From assembly GCA_015680685.1 (NCBI GenBank), contig MNCI01004529.1, positions 3,317 through 67,316 on the forward strand: DNA of 64,000 nucleotides, in the 5' to 3' direction. The stretch comes from Gnetum montanum (lineage: Eukaryota > Streptophyta > Gnetopsida > Gnetales > Gnetaceae). Below the pieces are notes generated by a model, which was given only the letters and a program-made list of their open reading frames with translations, was not told the origin of the DNA and did not search any database. Shown here piece by piece: positions 51,983 through 62,574 of the stretch (within the stretch, counting starts at the first letter, position 1; each line of letters opens with the position of its first letter). Position numbers and translations under genes: made by a program.

Positions 51983-53958
51983 ATGCCTCTCCTACAAGAC
52001 TATGATAGTTCCATATTTAGTGATGCAATTCATTGGAGAACCAACAAATTATGTAACAATGAAGATCGGAGTATGCAATCCAAGGTGGAGATTTCTTATA
52101 AACATAAACGAAGGCAGCATCATCCTAATGCATGAAAGCATAACTTACTCGATGAAGATGAACCTCTACTGGCCACTACAAGCCTAATGCAAATACAAAA
52201 GGTTGTTTGAATCTCCCGTAAAGAGAGCTGCCTACCCAGGCTTAATTTAAACAACTTTCCAAATTTCTCAGGAGGCTGTGACTTAGATCAGCAACAACAT
52301 TTACATCCCTTCTACGATGCCTGTGCATGGAACAACATTGTTAACAGTTGGCAAAAACTTAAGCTCTTTCCTATGACACTCATTGGCCAAGCAAAAGTAT
52401 GGTATAGATCGTTAAAACCAAATTCAATTCGATGTTGGCCAACAATGGTAGAACTCTTTAACAAAAGATATCAAACTTATGCAAGAGTATCAACCTCGAG
52501 GAAAAAAATCCAAAAGTGGAAACAAGCACAACATGAACCCTTGGACATGGCCTTAGAAAGATATTATGCACTGTTAAATAACTGTCCAAGCCATGAATTC
52601 TCCAAGGAAAGGATAATGTACCATATCATTGATGAGCTTCGTGATGAAACAAGAGAGATCCTAGGGATGTATGCCTAAGGTCAACTATATGAACTACGAA
52701 CCCATCAATTCCAAGAGCTTATTAAGCGGGTAGTAAAAGAAGAAGGAGATGTGCTAGATGGGAGAGTGTTGAAAAGCATCAACGGGGCCAAAATCTCAAC
52801 TTAACAGAGGTCCATAATCATAAAAAGGAGAAATCAATCTATTTCAAGGAGGAAGAACCATCTTTGCCAGTACAACAATCATTAGGTGAAATTAAGGCAA
52901 AGATTAATAAGATGCTAGAATGGATGCATAAAAAGTGTGGAGAATATATTAATATTATTGGAAATAAAGTTTTGACAACCCGAGAAGTAGGACAAAATAT
53001 CATTAGACAATCAGAAAGAAGGGATGAAGAAAATAAGAGCTCAATTGCTAATCATACATATGAATGCAACATTTGCCTATACGATCACCCCAAGGGTCGA
53101 TGCCCAATCTTGTTACATTTATATGAGCACTGGGGAAGCATGTTACACCCAAAGTTCGTACAAAGATACTATGTTCAATCACAGTGGTAACAATCCCAGT
53201 CGTGGGGGAAGCCATCCCTAAACTAGGGATACCCTTCGTATCATCTAAATCCAAATGCTTATCTAGTTCAACATCCTATTTCCCCGACTAGATCAACATA
53301 CTCTATCTTGCCGCATTATTATTCTCCTCAGTACTATCAACCCATGTCCTCAACACAACCACCACCTTGTGTACCTTACACTTCTCCTAAATTTCAACAT
53401 TCTCATCTTTTCCCTCCTTCTACATCGCCACCAACTATTCCTAAAGTTTCTACACCACAACAACAACCCACGAATGTTACTTGTGCTACTATTGCCAATA
53501 GCAATGAGAGACCTCCTCAACATCAAAGGCGTTTCTTCTTTAGACATGATCATAGGAAGGGACAACATAGTTCCAAGGCCACTACATTCTCCAACTCAGC
53601 ACAAGTCCAACACTGTGGTGCATCCTTCTCTTCAAACCCAACGCCTCATGTCGCTTGATTAGAGCCACCAATTAACACTCCAACAACCATACAGCCCAAT
53701 GAATACAACCATGGAGAGCGACATCCCAATCCTTGCATACCATCTTACAGTCTCAAGTATCATAGTGCATCAACTCTTTACCCAGGAACCACATCTTATA
53801 AATTACCGCACTATGCTTACTATAATCAGGTGTGTGGACCCCAATCGGGTAAGTATGACCAAGTTTTAATATTCCCAACATGCAAGGATCCTCATCTTTC
53901 ATTTATTAATCCTCACCATGCTCAACCATTTAGTTATGGGGGGTATCCCCTATTCTAA
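51983..53958 (+). pseudogene. A2 gag, broken
   Basis: The start at 51983 (MPLLQDYDS) is placed by register with A1. The N-terminal region is shorter than in A1 (LTR to core about 390 against 700 bp), so a part is deleted. The core in 52373-52678 reads MTLIGQAKVWYRSLKPNSIR and WKQAQHEPLDMALERYYALL, nearly identical to A1. The knuckle at about 53064-53106 is CNICLYDHPKGRC, intact. The P/Q/S-rich tail (53308-53658) carries a QHQRRFFFRHDHRKGQHSS segment present also in A1. It ends SYGGYPLF near 53955. A frameshift follows the core at about 52670. Confidence 0.8.
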
Positions 53959-55872
53959 TAACAAGTAGGATTAATAATACTTTTCATTTTCTTTAATTTT
54001 ATAATCTTTTGTTTTCCAGTTTTTCACTTTTTTAATTTCTTGTTTTATCTTTTTGTCTTTTTATCTTTTTATCTTTTTATAAGTAATCTCATCTACAAAT
54101 AAAACACTCATGTGACTCGTTGATTGAGGTGTGTTCTATGTTATCGAGTCTTGAATGATCAATTATTTGGATAGTGAGCCCATTACATCCACCCATCCAC
54201 TCTACAAATAAGAGGTTCTGTCTGAGGGTACAGTGATATTCTTGACATTCTTAAAACTTAAAATTAATTTTGTATTCATTATACCTAGAATGAAGAAGGA
54301 TGGATCAAGGGGGAATGATTAGGGTGTGACATCAAGGGGACTTTCGGATTCTCTTTGGTGATGTCTGTGAGAGTTATCATGCAACGTGGTTGTACTAAGA
54401 TCCTTGTAGATCTAACGCAAAATGGGAGTAAGAGTAATAAAAAGGCACTCAAAAATCCAATGTTGTTCTAGGGGGTTCCACTGGAAACACATGCACCCAT
54501 GCTTGAAGGTTGGTGGCTTCTCTAGATTCAGCAATCAAAAAAAAGAACAAGAAAACAAAACAAAACAAAGAAATTGCCACAAAGCAAAAATTACTCCTCC
54601 CTTAAAAAAAATGCCAAGTGATCGTACGCCTTGTTGTTTTGGTACTCTTATAGTCACTCATCATGAGATGAAACAATGCAGTGTCACTAATCAGAGGAAT
54701 GGACTTTGTCCTGATCTTGGAACAACGGGTTAATGACACATTAATCATGCTTTACACGTAGGATTCATTGTGCCCTGGGTTAGTTATCTCATGTCCCAAT
54801 CTCTACAATCCCTTTTAAAGTCCATCTCATCTCGTTGTTCATGTAATTGTAGCTCGTGTCTCGTATAACATAGAATTCTTACCTCATTCCGGTGATACTT
54901 ACATGTGTGTGTTTTGTGGGACCAGTGTAGATTACATTTAACCCTTCTAGTGCCTACAAACATTTTAAGGTGTTGTTATGCAAGGGCATTATAGGTTGGA
55001 ACCTGCTTTGGGGAGGACCCACTTGCATGATTTTTGTAATTTGCACTCATAACACATCTTCCGCACATCATCTATTATCCTTAATGTATTGTCAACAATA
55101 TTCTTTCTCTTATTACTATCCCTCTAATTAAAACATTGCTATGAACCATCACATAGCCTTTTTCTCTCCCTTACCGTCCAAGGTTCTTATTGATAAATTC
55201 CACACCATCATAATTTTCATGCCTTCAGAACTAGTTGAATTACCCTGTACCCCTTTAACACTCATCTAGATTTCCTTAGTTTACATCATTCAATTTCAAA
55301 AAATATTAAAAAATTCGGTACATTCTATAAAGTGCCCTAACATCAATAGGTCATGATATCGCATCTCAAAAATATATATACGCGACGCCCCCACTAATCA
55401 ACATCATTTACAACTATTAACGCGGGGGAATTTTTTCAAATTTCTCTCTACGACTCACAATTGCATGTCCCTTGCTTTCATATCCATAACTCGCTCGCTG
55501 GTACTCTGATTTTCATTTTTTTTGAACCTACTTGAACTTGGAGTATTCAGCTTAGTCGTGGGGGAGGGGCACATGCTGAATAGCACATAAATATTTTGAA
55601 ATTCATCATCGCCTGAAGGACATTATTAAGGGTAATTAGTTATAAAATTAAGGATAAATGCGCCAAAAACAATTTCATCTCCTTAGTTATACCAGGAAAC
55701 TAGATTTGGAAACCACCTAAGCAAAGAGGATTCAATATTATAATCTTTTGGGAACATTTTCTCCTAATAAGTAATGTCACATGAACATAAAGCAAATTCA
55801 TTAAGGTAAGCAGTAAGGTATAACCTAACTTTGATAACAACCTTACTAACAATTGGCCCTGTGTGATTGCAG
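53959..55872 (+). other. A2 spacer with conserved landmarks upstream of ORF2
   Basis: Co-linear with A1 22836-24819. Landmarks: T-rich tract (53975-54080), the 40-codon frame (54611-54733), one surviving GATATC box (55355) with a TATATATA run (55373) where A1 has the full internal array, the internal purine tract GTGGGGGAGGGG (55558-55569), and TACTAAC (55844-55850) plus GCAG (55869-55872) before the ATG. The array region is shorter by about 60 bp than in A1. No pol. Confidence 0.65.
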
Positions 55873-56307
55873 ATGGCCCCGAAACGTGGATAACAGAAAG
55901 GTCCTGCTCAAGGTGGGATCAAGCAACCTAGGAGAGGTGAAGGACAAGCTCCTACTAAACAACATGCAAAGCAAGATGAATAATCATTTAGTACCCACCA
56001 AGAAGAGCCTACCATTGTATAATCAAGGCAGGTGAAAGGAGGAGCTACTGCAGTGTTTGAACAGGGATGACATCTCACATTTTCCTAGGATTGTGTTCAG
56101 GCCATCCATGAAAGATCCATATTTACTATAGTGATCGTGGAATTCAAATTTGGACCTTTTGCAAAATTTGCTCCAAAGGTCATTAGGGATCACCTCAAAG
56201 GGTCCCCATTATGGCCTACCCTCTCTAAAAGTCATGCCTGGTACTTAGGGGAAACGTATCAATTTTAGCACAACAAAGAATAAGGCACCATGGTTAACAT
56301 TTGTGGT
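55873..56307 (+). pseudogene. A2 ORF2, 5' part only
   Basis: The ATG at 55873 directly follows GCAG. The translated track MAPKRG, then RRGEGQAPTKQHAKQD and SPLWPTLSKSHAWYLGETYQ, matches A1 residues 1-150, with several stops (after MAPKRG, for example). Sequence similarity ends at the N (56308), in the counterpart of A1 VKIFGVS. Confidence 0.65.
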
Positions 56308-56308
56308 N

Positions 56309-57207
56309 ATTTTGGTAGGGGGATTTTAAAAAGGTTAAGTTTTCAATAGTTTTTAGTACATATGTTTTTCCTCTCAACCCTTTTCTCCCAGTGCATGCCC
56401 ATAGTGTGATGATTGTAATTGTACGAAATCCTTAGTTGAGTGTGACATACTTGGACATGCACATGACCAACAATAAAGATCAAGATTACTTCATCATTAT
56501 AGCATCCACTTAGCTTAATTATTTATTTACTGCTTTCTTAGTTTCTCCCTCTCAAAGCTAGAATTATTTCTAAGTGCCCACAGTAGGAGTCATAAAGCAA
56601 ACAAATCTTTGTTTGAGCATTGTGTACCTAAGCACACCTTATATCTGGAAATAAAGATGGACTTTGTGATAAACCTTGTAGCATTTAGAATAGCTTATTT
56701 CTTACCCTTAATGTTATTTACAGTTCTTTAATGCTTTCATTAGTTAATTAATGTTACTTTTATTGATTCGTTAATTTTCACAAGTAAGCACACTCAGTAC
56801 GACCACTTCAAGCATGCATGGAAAACTTGGTAACGTAGAAAAGATTAGTGTTTGGTAATCCTAGTAGTGTTGCACTGGTTCAAGATTTATACAGAAAGTG
56901 GGAACGGATGCTGGTGTTAGGACTAGTTAGGACCTAGCTGATTAGTTAATTTAAATTAGTTATTCAATTAATTCACTTCTTCCCTCTTTAGCACTAGGAC
57001 ATAAACATAAATAGCATAAAAATCATATACCTCAAGTTTACTTAATCATACAATCGTGCCATATGAGTAAGCTTGGGAAGATAACGATCACCTAACCCAT
57101 CCTTGTTCTGTGAAGGTGCATAAGCACTTAGTCCTTGGAGTTCAACCGGATTGCCCATAATGCTCGTATTCGTATGGTTGAACGTAGGGGTACCTTACCG
57201 CTCATCA
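56309..57207 (+). repeat. Hybrid LTR: A-type left part, B1-type right part
   Basis: 56317 to about 56535 aligns with A2 LTR 51135-51390 (R/U5 side); from tttctccctctcaaagc (about 56541) to CTCATCA (57207) it aligns with B1 LTR 42166-42826. The switch is not at homologous LTR positions: the R-region signals occur twice (aataaag near 56472 and 56650). Followed by catat, the B1 target duplication. Best explained by deletion between the A2 3' LTR and the B1 3' LTR, possibly compounded by the assembly break at 56308. Confidence 0.75.
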
Positions 57208-60200
57208 CATATAAAACATAAAAAATTTAAACTAATCGTAGCCTAGTCACACTATGTGACAATGATCAAAAAATACCAAAATGTCCATATGTCTATGGTC
57301 ATGATTGCATTATGCAACATACAACAACAAGACCAATATGTGGTCATTATGGCCTTTGCAATCAAATGAAAAACAACTATAACAATGATGAAGCAAAGCA
57401 TAGCAAGGTGTAACTGGCCTCATAGTAGTCAAAGCTAAGCCATAAGGGGAAGAGGAAAGAGCATCGACTACATCATAGCCAATCACCATCATAGCTTGGG
57501 GCTTGTAAACATCAAAAAATCCATGGAGTTAGTGACCATCACAATAAGAAAGTCCAATTACAAAACTCAAAATTTTACATTTAAAAAAAATACTTAAAGC
57601 TAACCATAATAAGGTTCCAATACTACATACTAATAACACTGGAGAGTTAAAATTTAGGAAGACCGTAGCATGCCAAAGAATGGTTAACACAACATCCATG
57701 CAACCTTGTTACCATAGAAAGTTACTTTACGATTTTGTTTTGAGTTTTGGATGCAGAGTGAACAACAAACCAATAAGCTAACTTGCAATATATATATATA
57801 TATAATACATAAATAAACAAATAAATATAAAAAAATTTAATTCAGACCCTGCAAGTAGCCGCCAGAGTGCCAGCTGGTTGTGTGGCTATGTCCTGCCTCT
57901 GTCCTCATGGCCACTCTTGCACCAGCTTTGCACCACCCCACCATTTAACCAGTTCCCTACCACACACCCTTATGTTTCACCAGCTTTGCACCGCATAAGC
58001 CATGCTAGCCCTGTAAGGGCAACACAGCCCTTGTTTGGGTAAGGACATTGTGCAGGCCTTGCAGTGTGTTGTGTAGCCATAGCATAGCCCAGCCATAGCA
58101 CAACCTAGCCCTATCTGCAAAACCACTACCCTTGTGCCACCATTTGTCCTGCAGTAGCCCTACTCCTCCACTACACTACACTGCCGTCTTCAGTTGCCTA
58201 GCAGCCAAACAAACTGCAACACTAGCCAATCGCCATTGCACTTCTCACTGCAGGCGCACACACAACCCTACTCCTCTCACTACTGATGAGATTCTTAGCT
58301 ACTGCTATCACACTAAACCCCCTACTGTCACCTTGCTTCCCTCTCGCATAGCCTACATACGTTGGCCTAGTTGCTATAGCTGCCACCAACAACAACAAAC
58401 TTGCCAAGGTATGGCCCTACCCTGAAAATAAGAATAAAATATAAAAATAAATATTACATCATTTTTCTCTCTACTTTTTTTTCTTTATATTCTTTATCTT
58501 CATTTAAATTTATTTGCTATACATTACATGCATTCTTGTTCTTTTTTTTCCTTACATATTTATTATCTACTCTTACTTCCATGTACCCGCTTTCTTCCTA
58601 GCTTACTTTTTTATTTCCACTATATATCATTTAACATTCTACTTTTATGATTTCTATTCTTCTTATATCCTTCATCATACTCTTTATAATGCATTAATTA
58701 CCTGTACACTTATTATATTTTTCTTGTGCATACTACTTGGACTTTTACTCTACTTTTATTCTATCTATTTGTCTTATGATCTTATATATTGGTCCATGTT
58801 GTATCTATTACTTATCCATTAATAACATGTTTAACCCAATGGCCCGCCAAGGCCTAAAATTGGCAAAACATGGCCTCATGTAACTATGTTGGACCATATA
58901 TATCCTAATTTATCTTATTTCACTTTGTTCAGCTTTGTCCCCACCATGTTTTAACCTTGTTCAACCTTATCTAATACCATTTTATATGGTTTTGCCCATG
59001 ATTTGGCCTTTATTTGATCCCATTATGCATAGTTTGACATTTGTTTCATCATATTCACCTTATTCTCTCCATTATGACCTTTATTGACCACATTTATCCT
59101 TTGTTTATCCTTTGATTGGTATTAATTGATGGAGTTTGAGCATATTTGACCAGCATTTGACACCATGTGACCATGCCCTACCAAGGCCTTAAATTAGCAA
59201 CATGGCTAACCAAGGCCTTAAACTAGCAAAATGTAACCATAGTTAACCATGTTTGACCCTGTATTACTTGGTATTACCTTATAGCCTTTGTTGACATTAC
59301 TTGGATACCTATTTGGCCATTGTTGCAACATTTTATCTCATTTATGCATTATCACCAAAGTATTTTACATTGTTATTAGCATTATTTTATTATTTTTATC
59401 AATTTTTATCATTTTGTTACATAGGTGCTACTTGATGTGCTTATGTTGTCATGCAAGAATTGGCTAGGAGAATAAACAAGTGGGATCAAATGGACTTAAA
59501 GCCTTAGTAAACCCCTCTCGTAATGTTGACCAAATTGACCTTATGTACCCAAACATTGAGCCTTGAAACCATTACACTATACAGCCATGACACCCTACAT
59601 TAGCCCAATGACCATTGACCTTGAAACCAAAAACATCATGAAGGGTTCCTTAGTCAAAATTTCCTTTTAAGACCACAATAGTGAGGAAAATAAACATGAA
59701 ACCAAGTTCCTCATTAGAACTTAAGCCTACTCATGACCTCATCAAACCCTTATTATGCAAAACATTAAATCCATCATATGGCCTTGGTTATATCTAACAC
59801 TCACATGTTTGCTTGTAGTGTTGTTTATCATTGTTGATAGGTTGCAACAAATGATTGATGCTAACAACTTTGATGATCTAAAATAAGTGAGCCTATATGA
59901 CATCTTTCTCATGATGGAGAAGCATTACCATGGCCTATCGAGGCCTGAAACCAACTCTATGGTATGCTAGAACCTTACATGGCACCATGGCCTGCCAAGG
60001 CCTTAAACTGGCAACATGGCCCACCATAGCCTTAAACTATCAATATTAGTGACTTGGGAAGCTTGGTTTTCTTCATCATGTTACATGACCTTATGCATTG
60101 TAATGTGACAATGTGCTTTCTTTGCTTGGTTTTCTTGTCCTTTTGGAGTTGTGCTTGCAAGGTGAAGCTAGAAGTCATCATGGAGGTGCAACTCATCATA

Positions 60201-61017
60201 GTAACAAGTCACCATGTGACCTCAAAGCACAAGTGGTGAGTTTGTCCTACTATGTCAAGAGTGCTTGTTTTCCATTACCATCTCTTTAAACCCAACCCAT
60301 AGCCTAAATATAACCTTCCTTACCCTAAGCAACGATGATGACCTATGATGACACTCATGCACTATGGTTGTATGGCATCCCTTCATCATGCTTCATCTTC
60401 AAGTCCATTGAATGTAACATAGCTCATTCAATGGGGCAAAACCATTAAGTCCATCAAACATAACACCTATCGTTCAATGGAAAAACTAAGTCCATTGGAT
60501 GAAACACAACTCACTTAGCAGGAAAGCCATGTCAAAATCGACCTTAGCAAAGAAACCCAATGAAAGTTTCACAAAAAAAAAACAAATGGGGAAGAAAACT
60601 GCCAAGTTAGGTGACTTAATGAAGACCAAATTGCCAAGACGATAGCTCCAAACATGCAAAGGGAGGAGCCTAAATAGCCAAAATTCCTTGGAGCCTAAAT
60701 GGCCTAAATGGTTCCTTAAATGCATTTGTCGAGTGAGCCACATTTCAAGATACAAAATTTCAATGCCACATGACAACCATGGTGTCAATACTTGGAATAC
60801 ATTATTAGCCTTCATAACTTACTCCCTATAGCTCCATGACTCTTATCATTTCCTCATCATAGCAATATCCTATCATCACAAGAACTCTTTGGCATGGTTT
60901 GACATGACTGAATCAAGCACAAAGAGGGAACGTTACTGGTGGACCTGTAGTGGTGTTTTATATTCTTTGTTGGTGCCTCTCAAGTTAATCCTCCAAACAC
61001 CAACAAAGATGGGCCAC
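57208..61017 (+). other. Element C 3' spacer
   Basis: This is 3.8 kb between B1 and the C 3' LTR, with no credible coding region. It holds (TA)n at 57788-57802; a C- and A-rich stretch (57850-58400); a very T-rich stretch (58440-58820); and interspersed copies of 'ccAAGGCCTtAAA(c/t)t(a/g)gcaa' at 58850, 59183, 59210, 59995 and 60022, continuing the set seen at 41720-41850. A short purine run (caacaaagatgggccac) precedes the LTR and may be the PPT. Confidence 0.5.
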
Positions 61018-62574
61018 TGAAACACCACCAAAGTTTGCATGTTGTAACCATTTTTCATCATGTAGCCATCACCCCATGAAACCTGAGATAAAACTTTGTT
61101 GTAAATGTGAAGATTGTAATCCATGTGGGGTAATCTCACATATTTCATACTAGTGGAGCTAAAAATGCCTCATAAGTGATCAAGTTGTCATCCCCCAAGT
61201 GAAAAAAGTCACATAGTATCTATATTTGAGCTTGGGAAGGTCAAACATGCCTTTTTGGATGTCAAAAATGGCAATTTGTTNNNNNNNNNNNNNNNNNNNN
61301 NNNNNNNNNGGGTGGTTTATACATTTTTCTACATTAGAAACACCTACAAGGGGTAGATCTCACTCAATGTGGAAACTTTATCCATCAATGTGAAACTTCA
61401 TGCTTAGCATGGAAACTTATGCCAAGTGTGGAAACTTCATGCCTAGCATGGAAACTACATGCTTAGCATGGAAAATTCATGCTAAGCTTGGAAACATTAT
61501 GCCCAACATAGGAGCTTCATGCCTAGCATGGAAGCTTCATGCACAACATGGAAACATCATGCCTAGCATTAAAAATTCATGCCCAGCATGGAAACTTCAC
61601 GTCTAGCATTGAAATTGCATGCTTAGGATGGAAACTTCATGCCCAGTGTGGAAGATTTACTGCCAACATGGAAGGTCTTCCAAAGCATGGATGATCTGCT
61701 CCCAGTGTAGAAGCCATTATCCTAGTGTGAATGTCATCCCCCTATTACTATTTTTGGTAAATGGAATGTCCTTGGGGGTATGAAACTTACTATATATGGC
61801 AGCCCCCAAAATTTTGGCACCCACTTAACTTGACCATGGTAGAAATTTGCAGCCAATTTGCAACAAGACTGATGCACCAAAATCCTATATAACCAAGTAT
61901 CAAACACCATAAATAGGTTCCACACTTTGGCATTTCTGAGCATTTGGCAATTTTGACTTCTAAGAGCTCTTACAAACTTGCAAAAACATAACTTCTTGGA
62001 TCCTTTCAGTGTAGAATCCCTATAGCCTTATTACCCCCTTTATTACCTCCTAAGACTTGTGGGATTTTGGTTTCTACGTTGCATACTTGGAAACCCCAAC
62101 TCCCAGTGTGGAGCATTTTGGTAGCCAGATTTCCATACTTCTCAACCCCCCATCAATGACCAACATTGTAGATTTGGAGTAGCAACAAAAGAGGTTAGAT
62201 TGCATCAAGAGTGGCAAAACATCCAAATCGTGGAGTTGATTACATTGGCTTCAATGAATCTTGAACTCTTCTCAAAATAAACCCCCTTTGCTCTTCCATG
62301 GGCAACACTTGTACACAACTTCTTAACTCATTCTTTATTTTTTCAATAAAGTTTTAAAATTTCATTTTATATGCAATTTTCATTTGCTTCTCGATTTCTA
62401 GATCTACATCTTTCTTTACATTATCCGTTTGGCATTTTGTAAGTCCTTGGGTGATCTTCCGGACCATCTAGGGCATCCTAAATCCCATTTTTTCAAAGGC
62501 CTTGGAGATTCAAGGTTAAAGCTATTGCGCTAGGATTTTTAGTTTTCCAGTGATCGAATTTTTCAATTACTACA
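61018..62574 (+). repeat. Element C 3' LTR
   Basis: TGAAACACCACC...TTACTACA, homologous to 35325-36939. It contains a 29-N gap (61281-61309) and the 20-bp minisatellite (about 61370-61735), here with about 17 units. ORF 61400-61606 is minisatellite read-through. On its right, B2 gag resumes at 62575. Confidence 0.75.
61370..61735. repeat. 20-bp minisatellite in C 3' LTR
   Basis: Same unit as at 35680-36085 (CATGGAAACTTCATGCCCAG and variants), with the same shift towards 'catggaaggtcttcc' units on the right. Presence in both LTRs at the same place shows the array was in the LTR before insertion. Confidence 0.85.

Larger units (their letters stand above)
50995..56535 (+). mobile_element. Element A2: pol-less Athila-like element, 3' truncated
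   Basis: 5' LTR, primer site, gag, spacer and the first ~435 bp of ORF2 are co-linear with A1. At 56308 an N marks an abrupt change from ORF2 to the middle of an A-type LTR (56309 to about 56535), which then changes to B1-type LTR sequence. About 2.6-2.8 kb present in A1 (rest of ORF2, PPT, first part of U3) is therefore absent. As in A1 there is no protease, RT or integrase. Confidence 0.8.
41996..57207 (+). mobile_element. Element B1: pol-bearing Athila-like element, host of A2
   Basis: 5' LTR 41996-42826; 3' end inside a hybrid LTR that ends at 57207. The flanks are catat (41991-41995) and catat (57208-57212), an exact five-base target duplication, so the two ends belong to one insertion although 15.2 kb apart. 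Between are primer site, gag, protease, RT/RNase H, integrase, spacer and an ORF2 start, then A2 inserted at 50995. The rest of ORF2, the PPT and the U3 of the 3' LTR are missing. Confidence 0.85.
35325..62574 (+). mobile_element. Element C: Tat-like Ty3/gypsy element with gag and protease only, host of B1
   Basis: LTRs 35325-36939 and 61018-62574 flank a primer site (36946), a long leader, gag (38983-40245), protease (about 40730-41370), and spacer (41371-41995 plus 57208-61017). No RT, RNase H or integrase was seen in the parts belonging to C. Gag and protease sequences are of the Tat/Ogre type and quite unlike those of A and B. It is inserted in B2 gag (ctttt left, ccttg right, a poor duplication), and carries B1 at 41996. 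It is probably a non-autonomous derivative. Confidence 0.75.

Noticed and set aside
58132-58425. 97-codon ORF with many Cys/His/Thr residues overlapping a minus ORF
   Set aside because: Low-complexity C/A-rich spacer of C; no recognised domain and no second copy.
60486-60815. 109-codon minus ORF in C spacer
   Set aside because: No motif, antisense to C, no second copy in the window.
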